A DNA stretch of 64,000 nt from Brasenia schreberi. Lineage: Eukaryota; Streptophyta; Magnoliopsida; Nymphaeales; Cabombaceae. Positions 42,527 to 54,561 of the stretch are shown one piece after another (the first letter of the stretch is position 1; every line of letters begins with the position of its first letter). The notes beneath the pieces were generated by a model, which was not told where the DNA came from, made no database searches, and saw only the letters and a program-made list of their open reading frames with translations. Position numbers and translations under genes: made by a program. The stretch covers positions 372,001 through 436,000 of the forward strand of contig JAYKKT010000037.1 in NCBI GenBank assembly GCA_036023115.1, in the 5' to 3' direction.

Positions 42527-45399
42527 ATGTCAAAATCCAATCCAAGTGAAGTGTCGAGCCAAGGCTCATGCGCATCAAGTTCTCACTCTAGGAGGATTTT
42601 CAAAAACAAAATAAAACTAGATGAAATCGAGGACTTGAGAAGGGAGTTTGAGGCCAAAATCGATGCTCTCAGCCAAGAGGCTGAAGTAGGCGATTCATGT
42701 TCATCAAACGGTGAACAAAGGCCTAAAAAGAAATCTGAAAAACCTCACAAGCAAAAAGAGGCCTCCGTAATGGAAGGCAACCAATACCACGAGTCCTTCA
42801 CACAAAAGGACCGTAAAGCCCTACAGCAGTTGCTGAAAGGGCAGAATAAAGAGAAAAGAAGCTACGCCCTGTCTGATTTCCTTCCTATGGATTATGAAAC
42901 AGACAGTGACGATGAGATACCGAACTTCCATCGGTATGATGGCATGGGAGACCCTAGGTCTCACTTGCAGCTTTTCTCACGTCGAGCCCATAAGAAGAAA
43001 AAGGACTCGATGAAATGGGTGTATTGGTTCCCTCTATCCCTTAAAGGCACAGCTACCAAATGGCTGGCTTCCTACGACTTAAGCCAGCTCGCTACTTTTG
43101 AAGAGTTAGCGAACTGCTTCATGCAAACATTTGCACACAACGCAGAAGTCACGCCAACCCTGAATACCTTAAGGGATACAAAGCAAGGCATGAACGAAGA
43201 CGTGCATGCCTTCATTATAAGATGGAGGTCGCTTTTGGGCCAAGTGCGAGAGCCCATATCCGAAGGATGCGCAGTAATGCTCATCCTGGATAATTTTTAA
43301 AGCGAGTTAAAAAAAAACCCTTCTCTCGCTCCATGAGATTTCAACTTTCCATAAGTTGATCAAAAAGGCCTCCCTTTTCGAAACCAACTTGCGAAAAGGG
43401 ACATACGATCACTTGTGGAAAGGAAGTGCCATTCCAAAGACCCGTTTGGAAAAGCCCATCGCATATGGGCTGCCCACGACGGACAAAGGGGCAAAGCCCC
43501 ATAAAATCGCCAATGTCCGGGTTTATCCAGGCATGGCAGGCACTTCCAAAAATTTTGAAAAATTAGAAAATAAGAGGGAATGCAATTTTCAAAAACCGGT
43601 TGAAAAACGGGAGTATACTCCGCTGGGGCAACCTGTGTCGGAGGTCCTAGACCTCCTCCTTGCCCAGGGCATGATAGAACTCCCTGAAATCCCCGAAGGA
43701 GTCACTTCCAAAGGGGGGTATTTAAACCGATTCTGTAAGTATCATCGGCTCAAAGGCCATGATACCAAACGCTGCTTCTCTCTCTTAAATAAAATTGAGA
43801 ACTTCATAGCAGAAGGCCGGCTCCAGGTCACTGTGGAACCTGAGCCACCTCAAGCTATCTTCAAGGAACCCTTTCCCAAACACGCCAGTGGCAGTGGGAA
43901 AGGAAAGGAGGTATGTACCCTCACCATTTCCAAGGAACTAACGCGAAAGCCAGAACCTGGTCGACCTACTTGTGCGCCCATTCTTGTACTATACAAGAAG
44001 CCCGCCCAAGTCGTCATTCTGGGACCACCAAAAGTGGAATCCCCGATAAAACTAGTTTTGAGAATCCAAGGTTCTCCTCAGCTCATCCTTAGAGCCAAGT
44101 TTAGCGCGAACCCTAGGCTGGTCGTGGGGGAAGTCACTAGATCCGGGAGGATCTACCAACCCCCACCTTCAAGGTGCTCAAAAGGTTATCAGTGTGCCTG
44201 GCCCCTCAAAAGCATGTATCCCTAGTGGTCTGCCAAAAGCAGATAAGGACAAAGTTATCCTAAATCCTTATGATTTCGAAAACCACCTTTCAAAGATTCC
44301 TATTCACGTGTCTATCCTAGAGCTTATAAAAACTTCGCCTAGGCATAGACTTGTATTAGAGAAAATTCTAGAAAGGGCCAAGGTTGATTCGAACATAAGT
44401 CCGGAATCCTTGTCTGCCCAAGTGGCTTTATTAGGAGCAAAATCGCCCATCACTTTTTCGAAAGATGATGTAGATAGACCCTACGAAACCCATAACCAGG
44501 CCCTACATATCGAGGTGGTTCTAAACAACCACTCTCTGGACAGGTGCCTAGTCGATGGTGGAGGAGCACTCAACATCCTTCCACTTCATGTGGCGTATAA
44601 AATCGGAGTCACCTTGACTTCAGTGAACTCAAGCCCCATCGTTATCACTGGATATGATGGGAATGCGTCTAGACCTTTAGGATCCATCGAACTCCCAATA
44701 GAAACGGGAGGGATCGAACACACGGGGGTGTTCCATGTCTTGGACATCCACCCCCATTATAACCTGTTGCTGGGAAGGCCCTGGATACACAGTTTGTGCG
44801 CTGTGCCATCCACCTTCCACAGGTGTGTCAAGATCTCTTTTAGGGACCAGGTCATAGTGATCCTAGGTGAGAGTCACCCACAGCTTCAGGGGATCATAAA
44901 CTCCCCTTGTTTATCAAGCTCCTAGGCCCATGAGGCTAACCTGGGGCAAATTATGGTTGAGCCACCTCGGCTCGTGTTGAACAACCCTAGGAAGGTTGTA
45001 TATGTGAAGGGGCCGCTCAAAGTAGGCCCCCTCCCGACTTTAATCCTCCTAGGAAAACCCAAGCGTTCCCTATTTCCAAAGCCCCTGGACAAGAGGCCAT
45101 ACGAGCCTAATATGGACGATAGCATGTTCCAGGACCACGACTTGTATCAAACCTTTTCAAAAAACAAAAAGTCGTGGAACATGTTGTTGAACATGGGCTA
45201 CACGCCCTACAAGAGTCTAGTGGCGCAAAACCAGGGTCTCCTAGAGCCCATCCTTCCTAGGGCCAACCCAAGCCGATATGGGATCGGCTATACTCCCCGA
45301 ATACCGCCGGAGCCACCCCCTGTGACCACCTGGGTCAAGGGTGCCCCGGAGCCTGCCTTAGAAGAGACCTACGATTTAGATCTCCTATTCCGAGTCTAA
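42527..45399 (+). pseudogene. gag-pro: Element E Gag-protease, broken
   Basis: Collinear with A's 956-residue product and of almost the same length. Breaks: a frameshift cluster at 43292-43320 where T and A runs are longer than in A, giving TAA at 43298; a 2-base loss near 44167 in the Pro-rich linker; and TAG at 44923 where A has CAG. Capsid domain, C-x2-H-x4-H-x4-C motif (about 43735-43776) and protease (LVDGGGALNILP about 44550, LLLGRPWIH about 44766) are otherwise kept. Asp-Gly-Gly at the protease active site is shared with A, so it is a family trait. Final TAA at 45397-45399. Confidence 0.93.
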
Positions 45400-45405
45400 C
45401 CCATA

Positions 45406-48400
45406 GTGTTTTCCCTTTGTAGGTATGACGGAAGATCCCTTTTTCTAAAAATACCAAAAACATTTGAAAAACTTAAAATCAAAAAAATCGAAAAACAAGA
45501 AAAACCAAAAACAATGGAAAAACAAAAACTCAAAAAAAGAGTGCTCTGTATAGTTCCCAAGGTTCTTGTTTTACAAAAACCCAAAAAAGTCGAAAATTTG
45601 GAAAATACCAAAAAGATTTTGTACATAGCTGCTCCTGGTAGGACTTTGGCAAAAGAAAAGGATTTCGAAAGAAATGTCGTCTGCATAGCCAGACCAAAAA
45701 TTTCGAAATCACTTGAAAATCCAAGTACAAAACCAGGTCATTTTGAAAACCACGCATCAAGTTCCCTCGGGTCTATAGCCCACGAGAATGATCAAAGCCC
45801 AGAAGTGGATCCCCTTGAGGAAGATCCTACTTCGGAGCTCCCAGAATTTCATAGAATTCTCGATTTTGAAAGACCTTCCCAATCAGTAGGAGGAGATTTC
45901 ATAGAGGTGAACCTAGGGGATGATTCCAATCCCAAAACCATCAAAATAGGCGCATGCTTGCATGAAACTGAAAAGTTAGCATTCATTGCATTTCTATGAA
46001 CCTATTTAGATGTGTTTGCATGGACGTATGAAGACATGTCGGGCATAGATCCCAGCATTGTCAAGCATCGTCTTCCCTTAGATGCAGATGTAAAACCCAT
46101 AAAGCAGAAGCTTAGGAAAATACACCCGAATGTACACACGCAAGTCAAAGAGGGTTTAGAAGATCTACTAAAAGCCGGATTTATAAAACCCATTGCGTAT
46201 TATGATTGGTTGTCAAATATCGTTGTGGTTCGAAAAACCAATGGGAAAATTCGAATATGCATCGATTTCAGAAACCTGAATAAAGCCACTCCTAAGGATA
46301 ATTATCCTTTACCAAACATAGATTTGATAGTCGATAGTACTGCAAATCATGGAATGTTTTCATTCATGGATGGCTATTCAGGCTATAATCAAATCAAACT
46401 AAGTCCACGAGATCAGGGTAAGACCGCCTTCACAACCCCATGGGGCACGTACTGCTATACAGTCATGCCCTTTGGTTTGAAAAACGCTGGTGCAACATAC
46501 CAACGGGCCATGACCACGATCTTCCATGATCAAATTCATGAGCTTGTAGAAGTGTATGTAGATGATCTCTTGGCAAAATCCAAAACCCGATGCACCCATA
46601 TCGAATGTTTATAAAAGATTTTCGAAAGGCTTACGCTTTACAAAGTAAAGCTAAACCCTCAAAAATGTGTGTTCGGGGAAGAAACAGGGAAGCTTCTAGG
46701 CCTTATGGTGAGCCAAAGGGGAATAGAAGTCGACCCCTCTAAGTGTCCAGCCATCATAGACATGGCTCCGCCCTCCAATCTCACCCAAATCCGTAGCCTC
46801 CAGGGTCGTTTACAATCCGTTCGCTGATTCATATCGAATCTGGCCACTAGATGCGAACCCTTCAACAAACTGTTGAGGAAGGGTACGAAATTCTTATGGG
46901 ATGACGAATGCCAAAAGTCCTTCGAGAGACTGAAGGCATACTTGGTTAATCCCCCCGTTTTGAATCCTCCAAAGCAAGGAAAACTGCTTTTATTATACAT
47001 CTCCGTGCATGCAAATGCTTTAGGAGCCCTGTTGGCTCAATACGAGGATGACACCCATAAGGAGTATGCCATCTACTATATTTCGAAAACTCTCTTGGCT
47101 TATGAACGAAATTATCAAGTCATGGAGAAGACATGCTTGGCCCTAGTCTGGGCCTGCCAGAAGTTCAGACACTATTTCCTAGATCATGAGATCTGGATAG
47201 TGTCCAAGCTTGACCCAATCAAGCACTTATTCGAAAAACCCATTCTCACGGGTAGATTGGGCAAATGGCATCTCCTTCTAATGGAGTATGATCCGAAATA
47301 CCATCACCGGATCTCCATTAAGGGGCAAGCCCTAGCAGATTACGTGGCTGAATTCCCCTTAGAGGACGCATATCCCACTCTTGGCGAAATGCCTGATGAA
47401 GGCATCTGGCAAAACCATTTTCAAAACCACATTTTGGCAAATTCTTTCGAAAACCAAGTGTGGAAGATGCACTTCGATGGGGCACGAAACCAACGAGGGG
47501 CTGGTGCTGGGGTCATCCTAATCTCCCCTGAAAAGGGCAAGATTCCCATAGCAGTCCGCTTAGATTTCGAATGTTCCAACAACGTAGCTGAGTATGAAGC
47601 ACTCATACAAGGCTTAAGGATTTCGAAAACTCTAGGGGCATCATGCATCGAGGTCTTTGGAGATTCGCTCCTTGTCATAAACCAGGTTTTAAAAATTTGG
47701 CAAGTACGAAATGAGAAACTACTTCCATATCACGAGTTGGCCACTCGATTGGTCCAATCCTTCCAGTCATGTAAACTCACACACGTAGGAAGAGAGGACA
47801 ATGGCATCACCGATGCCCTCTCCTCCTTGGGTTCAGCCCTGAAGGTCGATCCCATTTCAGGGACCAGATCTTTGGAAATATGGCATGCGCCCCACCCATC
47901 CACACATGACTTGGATATTTGCCAAAACAACCCAGAGTCTATTGAAAAACCCTGGTTCTATGACATAAAACAATTTTTAGAAAATGGGGGATTCACCAAG
48001 GATACCACTTCCAAAGATAAGGCATTCATTCGTAAGATTTCAACCCGATACACCATTCTGGGTGGGGTTTTATACAAAAAGAGTTTTATCGGCATTCTGC
48101 TTAGGTGTATCGACCTAGAGGAGGCTAGGATAGTGATGCATGAGTTCCACGATGGAGAATGTGGAGGTCATGTTAATGCCAACATGATGGCGAAGAAAAT
48201 ACTTAGAGGGGGCTATTTTTGGTCCACCTTGAGAAAGGATTGCCACGATCATGTTAGGAAGTGTCATCCATGTCAAGTGCATGAGCATGCCATTCTTATC
48301 CCTTCATCTGCATTGCATTCCGTGGTCAGCCCCTGGCCATTTACTATGTGGGCGTTTGACATTATAGGCCCAATATTTCCAAAGGCCTCGAATGGGCATC

Positions 48401-49200
48401 GATTTATTTTAGCAGCCACGGAGTATTTCTCCAAGTGGGTGGAAGCCATTTCCCTAACCAATGTAATGGGGCAACATGTGGTGGCTTTCATCTGGAGGAA
48501 TATCTTGGCTCGATTTGGGGTTCCACGAGACCTTGTGTCTGATAATGGTACCCCATTCAAGAACGAGCGGATGGTTAAGTTGTGCAACACGTATGGCATA
48601 ACTCACCACTTCTCCTCGCCCTACTACCCTCAAGGCAATGGCCAAGCCGAAGCCACAAACAAGACTCTCATTAGTATTATTGAGAAAATCTTAGAGAAGG
48701 GTAGGACGTGGCACGAGAAGCAGGATGAAGCCTTATGGGCTTATAGGACTTCCATCCGGACTCCCACGAATGCCACACCATTCGAGTTGGTCTATGGCAC
48801 AAACGCCATTCTTCCCATTCATACCCAACTGCATTCATTCCATACATCCATAGCACTCGACCTCCCCCTAGAGACGCTTCAGCATGCTAGGATGGCCGAA
48901 CTAGATTTGCTAGATGAGAGGCGACTCCTTGCCATGGATCATGCTCGTGCATACCGGCAAAGGATAGCCCGACATTATAGCAAACACATGAGACCTCGCC
49001 ACTTTGAAGTGGGAGATCTGGTCTTAAAAACCATCCACCATCGTGGCCCACACCCCCTAGGCAAGTGGCGCCCCAACTGGGATGGACCCTATGTTGTACG
49101 AGCAACCACTACAAACAATTCGTATTGGTTGATCGATGTAGAAGGTAGGAACTTAGCAGATCCTATCAATATTCAATACTTAAAGAAGTATCATGTGTAG
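45406..49200 (+). pseudogene. pol: Element E pol (RT, two RNases H, integrase) with three stops
   Basis: One frame, the same as the end of gag-pro, runs 1265 codons with stops at 45997 (TGA), 46612 (TAA, CAA in A) and 46825 (TGA, CGA in A) and no frameshift that I see. RT spans about 46090-46700 with YVDD at 46555-46566. First RNase H about 46870-47330 (SVHANALGALLAQ, first Asp replaced). Archaeal-type RNase H about 47470-47833 with Asp, Glu, Asp, Asp all present. Integrase about 48130-49200: HHCC ending KCHPCQ, Asp in AFDIIGP, Asp in VSDNGTPF, Glu in GQAEATNK, then GPY module and a short tail ending YLKKYHV, no chromodomain. Role: copies RNA to DNA and integrates it. Confidence 0.95.
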
Positions 49201-50354
49201 GATCTGGATTAAGTTCCATTTTTCGAAAATTTTAAAGGGATAGCTGCCCTGAGACATGTGAATAAGGTGCAAAGGCAAAGTCGTGTGACCCTGAGTGAGA
49301 GAATTCGCACTTGTGAAAGAGTGGAGTTTTCAAAAATCGTGGTTACATTTCAAAATCTTTCTTCTTACAAAGAAAGGCCTAGTTCAACATAGCAAGATAC
49401 TTGCAAGTGGTACGTGCTATTTCTAAATAGGCTGATCTGGAATGGATCGAGTGTAGGCTTGGGATAAGTCCTCCCCTCTTCTCTTCTATTTTCAAAAGGA
49501 AAACAAAGGCTGAAACAAAAGGGAATTTCCCATTCAAAGTCTCTTTCCAAAAGAAAGAAACCAGAATTTAAAAGAAAAATCGATTCTCTTATAAAAAAGA
49601 GGGATTAAAGAAAAAATACTCCCAAAGGGAGACCCTCGATGAAAAAAAGGAAAAAGAGGCCGAAAAGCTCAAAAAGAGCAGTTTTCCGCCTTCTATGCCT
49701 TAAACCATAGGATGCTTCAGAAGGGACCGTGGTATCTCTTTCCCATCCCTGGCTTATCCCAAGCTAAAGCATTGTTCATTTCGAGGAATCCTAAAGTAAA
49801 AATAGGATTTACTTACTTGAATTTCATCTTGTTTGAGAATTCGACGTTTCGAGTAAGGCGTAGGAATTTGAAATATGCCTGCTTTTCTCATAAAACCTCC
49901 GCTAGATAAGCGGGTGCTAAGACTCAAACAAGGGCAAGCACGAAGAGCTCGAGATCCTTAGGATCAAGGCTCAAGACAGTTGTCCCTTTTGTAAATAGCT
50001 TTTGTAAATAAGTTTTGAAAACCGAACATCGAACAGCATAGGATTTGCTCACTTGGAGCAATAGACCTTGTAAGTCTCTAGAGTTCGACCACACCTGGTC
50101 TCTGGGAGGTCGCCACTTTTTGGCACCACACCCATGTCATTTGCATTCCACGCATGGTACTTGCATGAACATGATCCCATTTAGGACAAGATTCCATAGT
50201 AGAACCCTTTGGCGTGATGTCTCCTCCTACCAGAGTTTGTAAATTGAGATTTTGCTAAAATTGGGACGATCCCATATTCTTCGTGGCTAGTCTAGGGAGA
50301 CATTGAAAGGGGTGTTTGTCATCTTTGCCCTTATCCAAATCTATTTGGACAAGG
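49201..50354 (+). other. 3' untranslated region of element E
   Basis: Collinear with 18593-19808 of A in reverse. It carries the small hairpin CTCCC-AAA-GGGAG at 49619-49631 and purine-rich blocks near 49490-49690. No credible gene. Confidence 0.7.
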
Positions 50355-50369
50355 CCAAAGAGGGGCATC
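50323..50369 (+). promoter_or_regulatory. Hairpin and polypurine tract of element E
   Basis: Hairpin 50323-50360 (same sense arms as in A), with the polypurine tract GCCAAAGAGGGGCATC at 50354-50369 directly before the 3' LTR TGTAAACACC at 50370. Confidence 0.85.
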
Positions 50370-53331
50370 TGTAAACACCCCAAAATCCCACGAATTTCTT
50401 AAACAAACCTGGTTTTGTAAAAGCAGCCCCAAAGGGCCATTTTGAGTCTGGAAACCCAGGAGCCTTCCAGACAACCCTGTACATATGTTTTAAACTCTGT
50501 ATTTCGAAAACATATAATATAGCTTTTGAAAACCTTTTGAAACCCCAAAGAAGCTTGGCCTAATCAAGACAGGACCAGCGAAGTCAAAGAGAGCCCGGAA
50601 CCGGAGCACATGTCAAGCCCGGCACAGCAACTCTCGTATCACATCCATACCCCCAGGATCTCGAACGTCCAAGACCTTGTTCTTATCAAAATGTCATTTG
50701 AAGTCATCTCCGGAAGGCAGAAACGGAGGCGGACGACCATGTTGGCGAAGACCCAACGCAGACGGAGTACTGATGCTGTCAGTTCCCGCACAAATCGTCC
50801 GTTTCGAACCCAGCTCGAAGGAGTCAGAGTTCAGTTTGGATTGGATCTGGACCATATATATCCAGATCCCAATCCAAACCCATGTATGGACTTGGATTTG
50901 GATTTGGATTCAAAAATCCAATCCAATATCCATATCCATGGCCCACATCACCTTCTCATAAATGGAGGTGGGGCCCACTTGAATTTCACGTGGGATTATG
51001 GGCATGAGAGAGAGTGGGGATGGATAATATCAAGAGTGTTGTAATTAAGCTTGACTTGTGTGTCAAGTTTGGGGTTAATCATGTGGGTTAGCCTAATTGA
51101 ATGGGTTTAAGCTTGTAATTAGCCAAAACCTAACCTAGGGCTGCACCAACATGAGGTGGTTAAGGTCTATGGGCCATGCAAAGGGAGCTCCTTCACCTAA
51201 ACCTAACCCAAAACACCTAATCCTAGCCTACCACCCTAATCCACCCCTAATCTGAGCCTAATCACCTAACCCACTTCCCTAATCCCGGCCTAATCCCAAC
51301 CTAATCACCTAACCCACTTCCCTAATCCTTCCCTAAACCTAGGTTAATTTCCCTAAACCTAGCCTAAACCTAGCCTAATCACCTAACCTAGCTCACTAAA
51401 CCTCACCCTAAAACCCAACCACCTAACCTAGCCCTAAACCACCCCTAGCCCACAATCTACCCAAACCACTAGTTTTTAAAATATCTGGCCCTACCCTTTC
51501 CAGCCCACCTTATCTTCATACCACCCTACCTAAACCACCTAACCACTACCCCAAACCCAGCCCTAACCGACCTACCCATCCCTATATAAACCCCCCCCCT
51601 TGGGGGCGGGTTTTGCAAGCTAGAACCCCTCACCAATCCCAGCGGGCCCTCCCTTCCCCACTTCCCAGCCCAGCCGAACCTGCCCCAGCTGCTCCACCTG
51701 CACCGCCTGCACCACCACCATCCTTCCATCCCACCACAGCTTGCACCGCCATCTCCACCACATCTCGGCCGAGCTTCACAGCCTGCCCATCTTCCTTCCA
51801 GCCGAGCACCACCTTCTCCCCATTCGGTAAGTAGCCCCCCCCCACTCTACCTAACTCCTTCTCTACTCCCTCTCCACTCCTAGCCACCCACCATACCACC
51901 ACCTTACCTACACATCAGCCCTTTGCTGCCACCATTCTCACTTAGCCGAACCTATCACAACCTAAACCACCGGCCACTACCTAACTACCCTAACTACACC
52001 CGGCCAGCCATTTCTTCTCCCCTAAGACTCCCATTCGGCCTTCCCTTAAACTCCCTTTAGGTCCATACTCCCCAACACTCTATACTCTCCTAGTGACCCT
52101 AAACACTCACCTGGTCCAGCCCCTTTAATCCCCCACATCAAGGCGACACCCGCTTGCAGCCGGCCACCTTCGAGGCGCCTATCCCGCACCCCACTTGCAG
52201 CCGGCCAGCACCCTTTGTCATTCACCCTCGCGGAGCTCCCGTTTGCAGCCCAAGGCGAAGGCCAAGCCCACGCTCAAGCAAGGCCTCTACGGACTAACTA
52301 CTTGTAAGTGCCTAAACTCGGTCTTTAGTTGTATACTTGCTTGAGATTCAATTTGATACGGGGTTGTAATAACGGAGCGTAGTCTCCCCCCGCTTGTAAT
52401 AACGTGGCTTGGCACACCCACACACGTGCACTCTCTTAGTTGTGCACGATTTTGAACACACACGGGCCTAATCAGCCCCTAATACATAAGTATATATATA
52501 TACTTTCATTTTCGAAGGGTTTTTGCTTAAGTTGGGTGCGTTGTCTTTCAATTCAAGCACTCACACACATTGAGCTTTCGCTCTTATTTGAAAGACCCAA
52601 GTAAGGGCCGACCTATACTATTTGGGTTTCATTTCATGTCGTGTGAGTAAGTCTTTCAATTCAAGCACTCTCACACACATTGAGCTTTCGCTCTTATTTG
52701 AAAGACCCAAGTAAGGGCCGACCTATACTATTTGGGTTTCATTTCATGTCGTGTGAGTAAGTCTTTCAATTCAAGCACTCTCACACACATTGAGCTTTCG
52801 CTCTTATTTGAAAGACCCAAGTAAGGGCCGACCTATACTATTTGGGTTTAATTTCATGTCGTGTGTGTAAGTCTTTCAATTCAAGCACTCTCACACACAT
52901 TGAGCCTTCGCTCTTATTCTCAAGACCTTAGTAAAGGCCTTATTGCAGTTATATTTGGGTTTCATTTATGTCGTGTGTGTAGTACTTCAATTCAAGCACT
53001 CTCACACACATTGAGCCTTCGCTCTTACTCCCAAGACCTTAGTCAAGGCCATACTGCAATTTATATTTGGGTTTAATTTCATGTCGTGTGTGTAAGTCTT
53101 TCAATTCAAGCACGCACCCACATTGAGCCTTCACTCTTATTTGCAAGACCCGAGTAAGGGCTCATATACATACTCTATATACATATCTCCCTTCGGCACT
53201 TACTTTACAAGTCATTTCCCTTCGGTTATTTCCCTTCAGTATTGTCTTTACATTTCGGGTTTTTCCTTTGGAGTAGTGTGAGTTTGCATTGCATCTACGC
53301 CATACCACGAGGTAGGATGCATATTGCATCA
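50370..53331 (+). repeat. 3' LTR of element E, truncated
   Basis: Follows the 5' LTR closely to GCATATTGCATCA, then switches at 53331/53332 to unrelated - strand LTR sequence. About 430 bp of the LTR end are missing. TATA box 51583-51590, donor GTs at 51827 and 52304, tandem array 52560-53120. Confidence 0.93.
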
Positions 53332-54457
53332 GCCGGTGGTGGGGGCGGCGGCTAAGGGAGGTTAGTTGGTGGCGAGGTGGGGTTCGGCCAGGTTGCAGGT
53401 TGGTTGGGGAAGGGGTTTTGTGGAGTTTGGACAGCACTTGGCTGGGCTTATTTGGGGTGGTTTAGGGTTAGTTAGGTGTAGGTGGGTTCATATGGGTTAG
53501 GTTTAGAAGGGTAGAGAGGAGGGCTAGGTTTAGTTGAGGCTTACCTTAGGTGCAACCCACTAGGTCCAGCCACCTTCAATCGGTCCAACCCACTTCCACG
53601 CCCGCGGTCCACCTCTTGGTGTAGCTAGGCTCGAGTTGGTGCAGCCCCCTTGATCTAGCCTTGGCCAACATGGCTCAAGCCCACTTCACTCATGAGCCCA
53701 CATGGCTAGGTTTATCACTCCCTCTCTCTCCTCCCAAGCATTTGCATGAACCCTTTACATGGACCCCCTCACCTCTATTTATAGAGATTTGAAGTGAGTC
53801 TTGGATTTGGGTTTGGGGTTGGGTTTGGATCCATACCCAAATCCAAACACTATTTGGATCTGGATATTGGATCTCGGATATTTTGAGATCCGTATCCGAT
53901 CTAAACTCAATATTTTTATGGATACGAATCTGGATATTTTGGTCCAGATCCAATCCAATCCAAACACTATTTGGATCCAATCCAAATCCAAACACTATTT
54001 GGATCGACCCAAACACTATTTGGATTGGCCCAAATCCAAACACTATTCATTACATGGATTTGGATCTGAATATTTATGGTCCAGATCCAAATCAAAATTT
54101 CTTCGGACAGTCCTTCTTTTCTTCTCGAGGCGAATGATCTGTGCAGGCACTGGCTTCATCAGCGCTCCGTCTGGTGCTGGGTTTTCCCCAACTTTGTCGT
54201 CCGGACTCCGTCTCACCGTTCTAGACTCCATTTTTCTTGGTTTTCACCGTTTTTGGCTTTTTCTTCAAACGGGCTCTGCTTTCTTTTGTTTTTTATCAAG
54301 GAGTGGCTTCTGAAGCTCTGGGCTTGAATCCTTTTCGGAACTAGGGTCTTCTTTTGCCTTCTGTACCTGTTTTCACATTTCAAAACAAGTTGTCGTTTTG
54401 GCTCAAACGAGCTTTTTCGAGAGTTTTTTGAAATATAGAAGATTTGGGGTGTTTACA
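53332..54457 (-). mobile_element. LTR fragment I
   Basis: The + strand ends GATTTGGGGTGTTTACA at 54457, the reverse complement of an LTR start. It matches the U3 side of LTR G (56420-57451). GGATTT/ATCCAAA blocks fill 53790-54090. The R and U5 part is absent, lost at the junction with E. No target duplication recognised. Confidence 0.85.
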
Positions 54458-54561
54458 ATGGGAAGGGAACTAGCTAGGATATGGGGTAAGGTAGTAGTGG
54501 ATGTGGTGAGGTAATATGGGCAGGTTTTAGGGAGTTGGGTGGAGTGGCCTTAGCACCTTAG
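54458..54561. other. Short G-rich LTR-like spacer
   Basis: 104 bp of GGGTAAGGTAG-type sequence, like the reverse complement of the C-rich part of these LTRs. It shares an inverted ATATGGGGTAAGGT match with the right flank of G near 61284-61297. Origin uncertain. Confidence 0.45.

Larger units (their letters stand above)
38995..53331 (+). mobile_element. Near-complete Tat-type Ty3/gypsy element E
   Basis: Same family as A, opposite strand, inserted into D's RT. 5' LTR 38995-42385, primer-binding site, gag-pro, pol, 3' untranslated region, polypurine tract, and a 3' LTR that is cut at about 53331 by fragment I. The 5' flank is GGTTT (38990-38994); the partner duplication is lost with the 3' end. 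LTR differences are visibly more than in A (about six in the first 190 bp), so it is older. Coding damage is mainly C-to-T stops plus a few indels. Confidence 0.94.

Noticed and set aside
49201..50354. A third gene (envelope-like) between integrase and 3' LTR
   Set aside because: Only about 1.15 kb, no long sense frame, no signal peptide or membrane segment seen in A or E.
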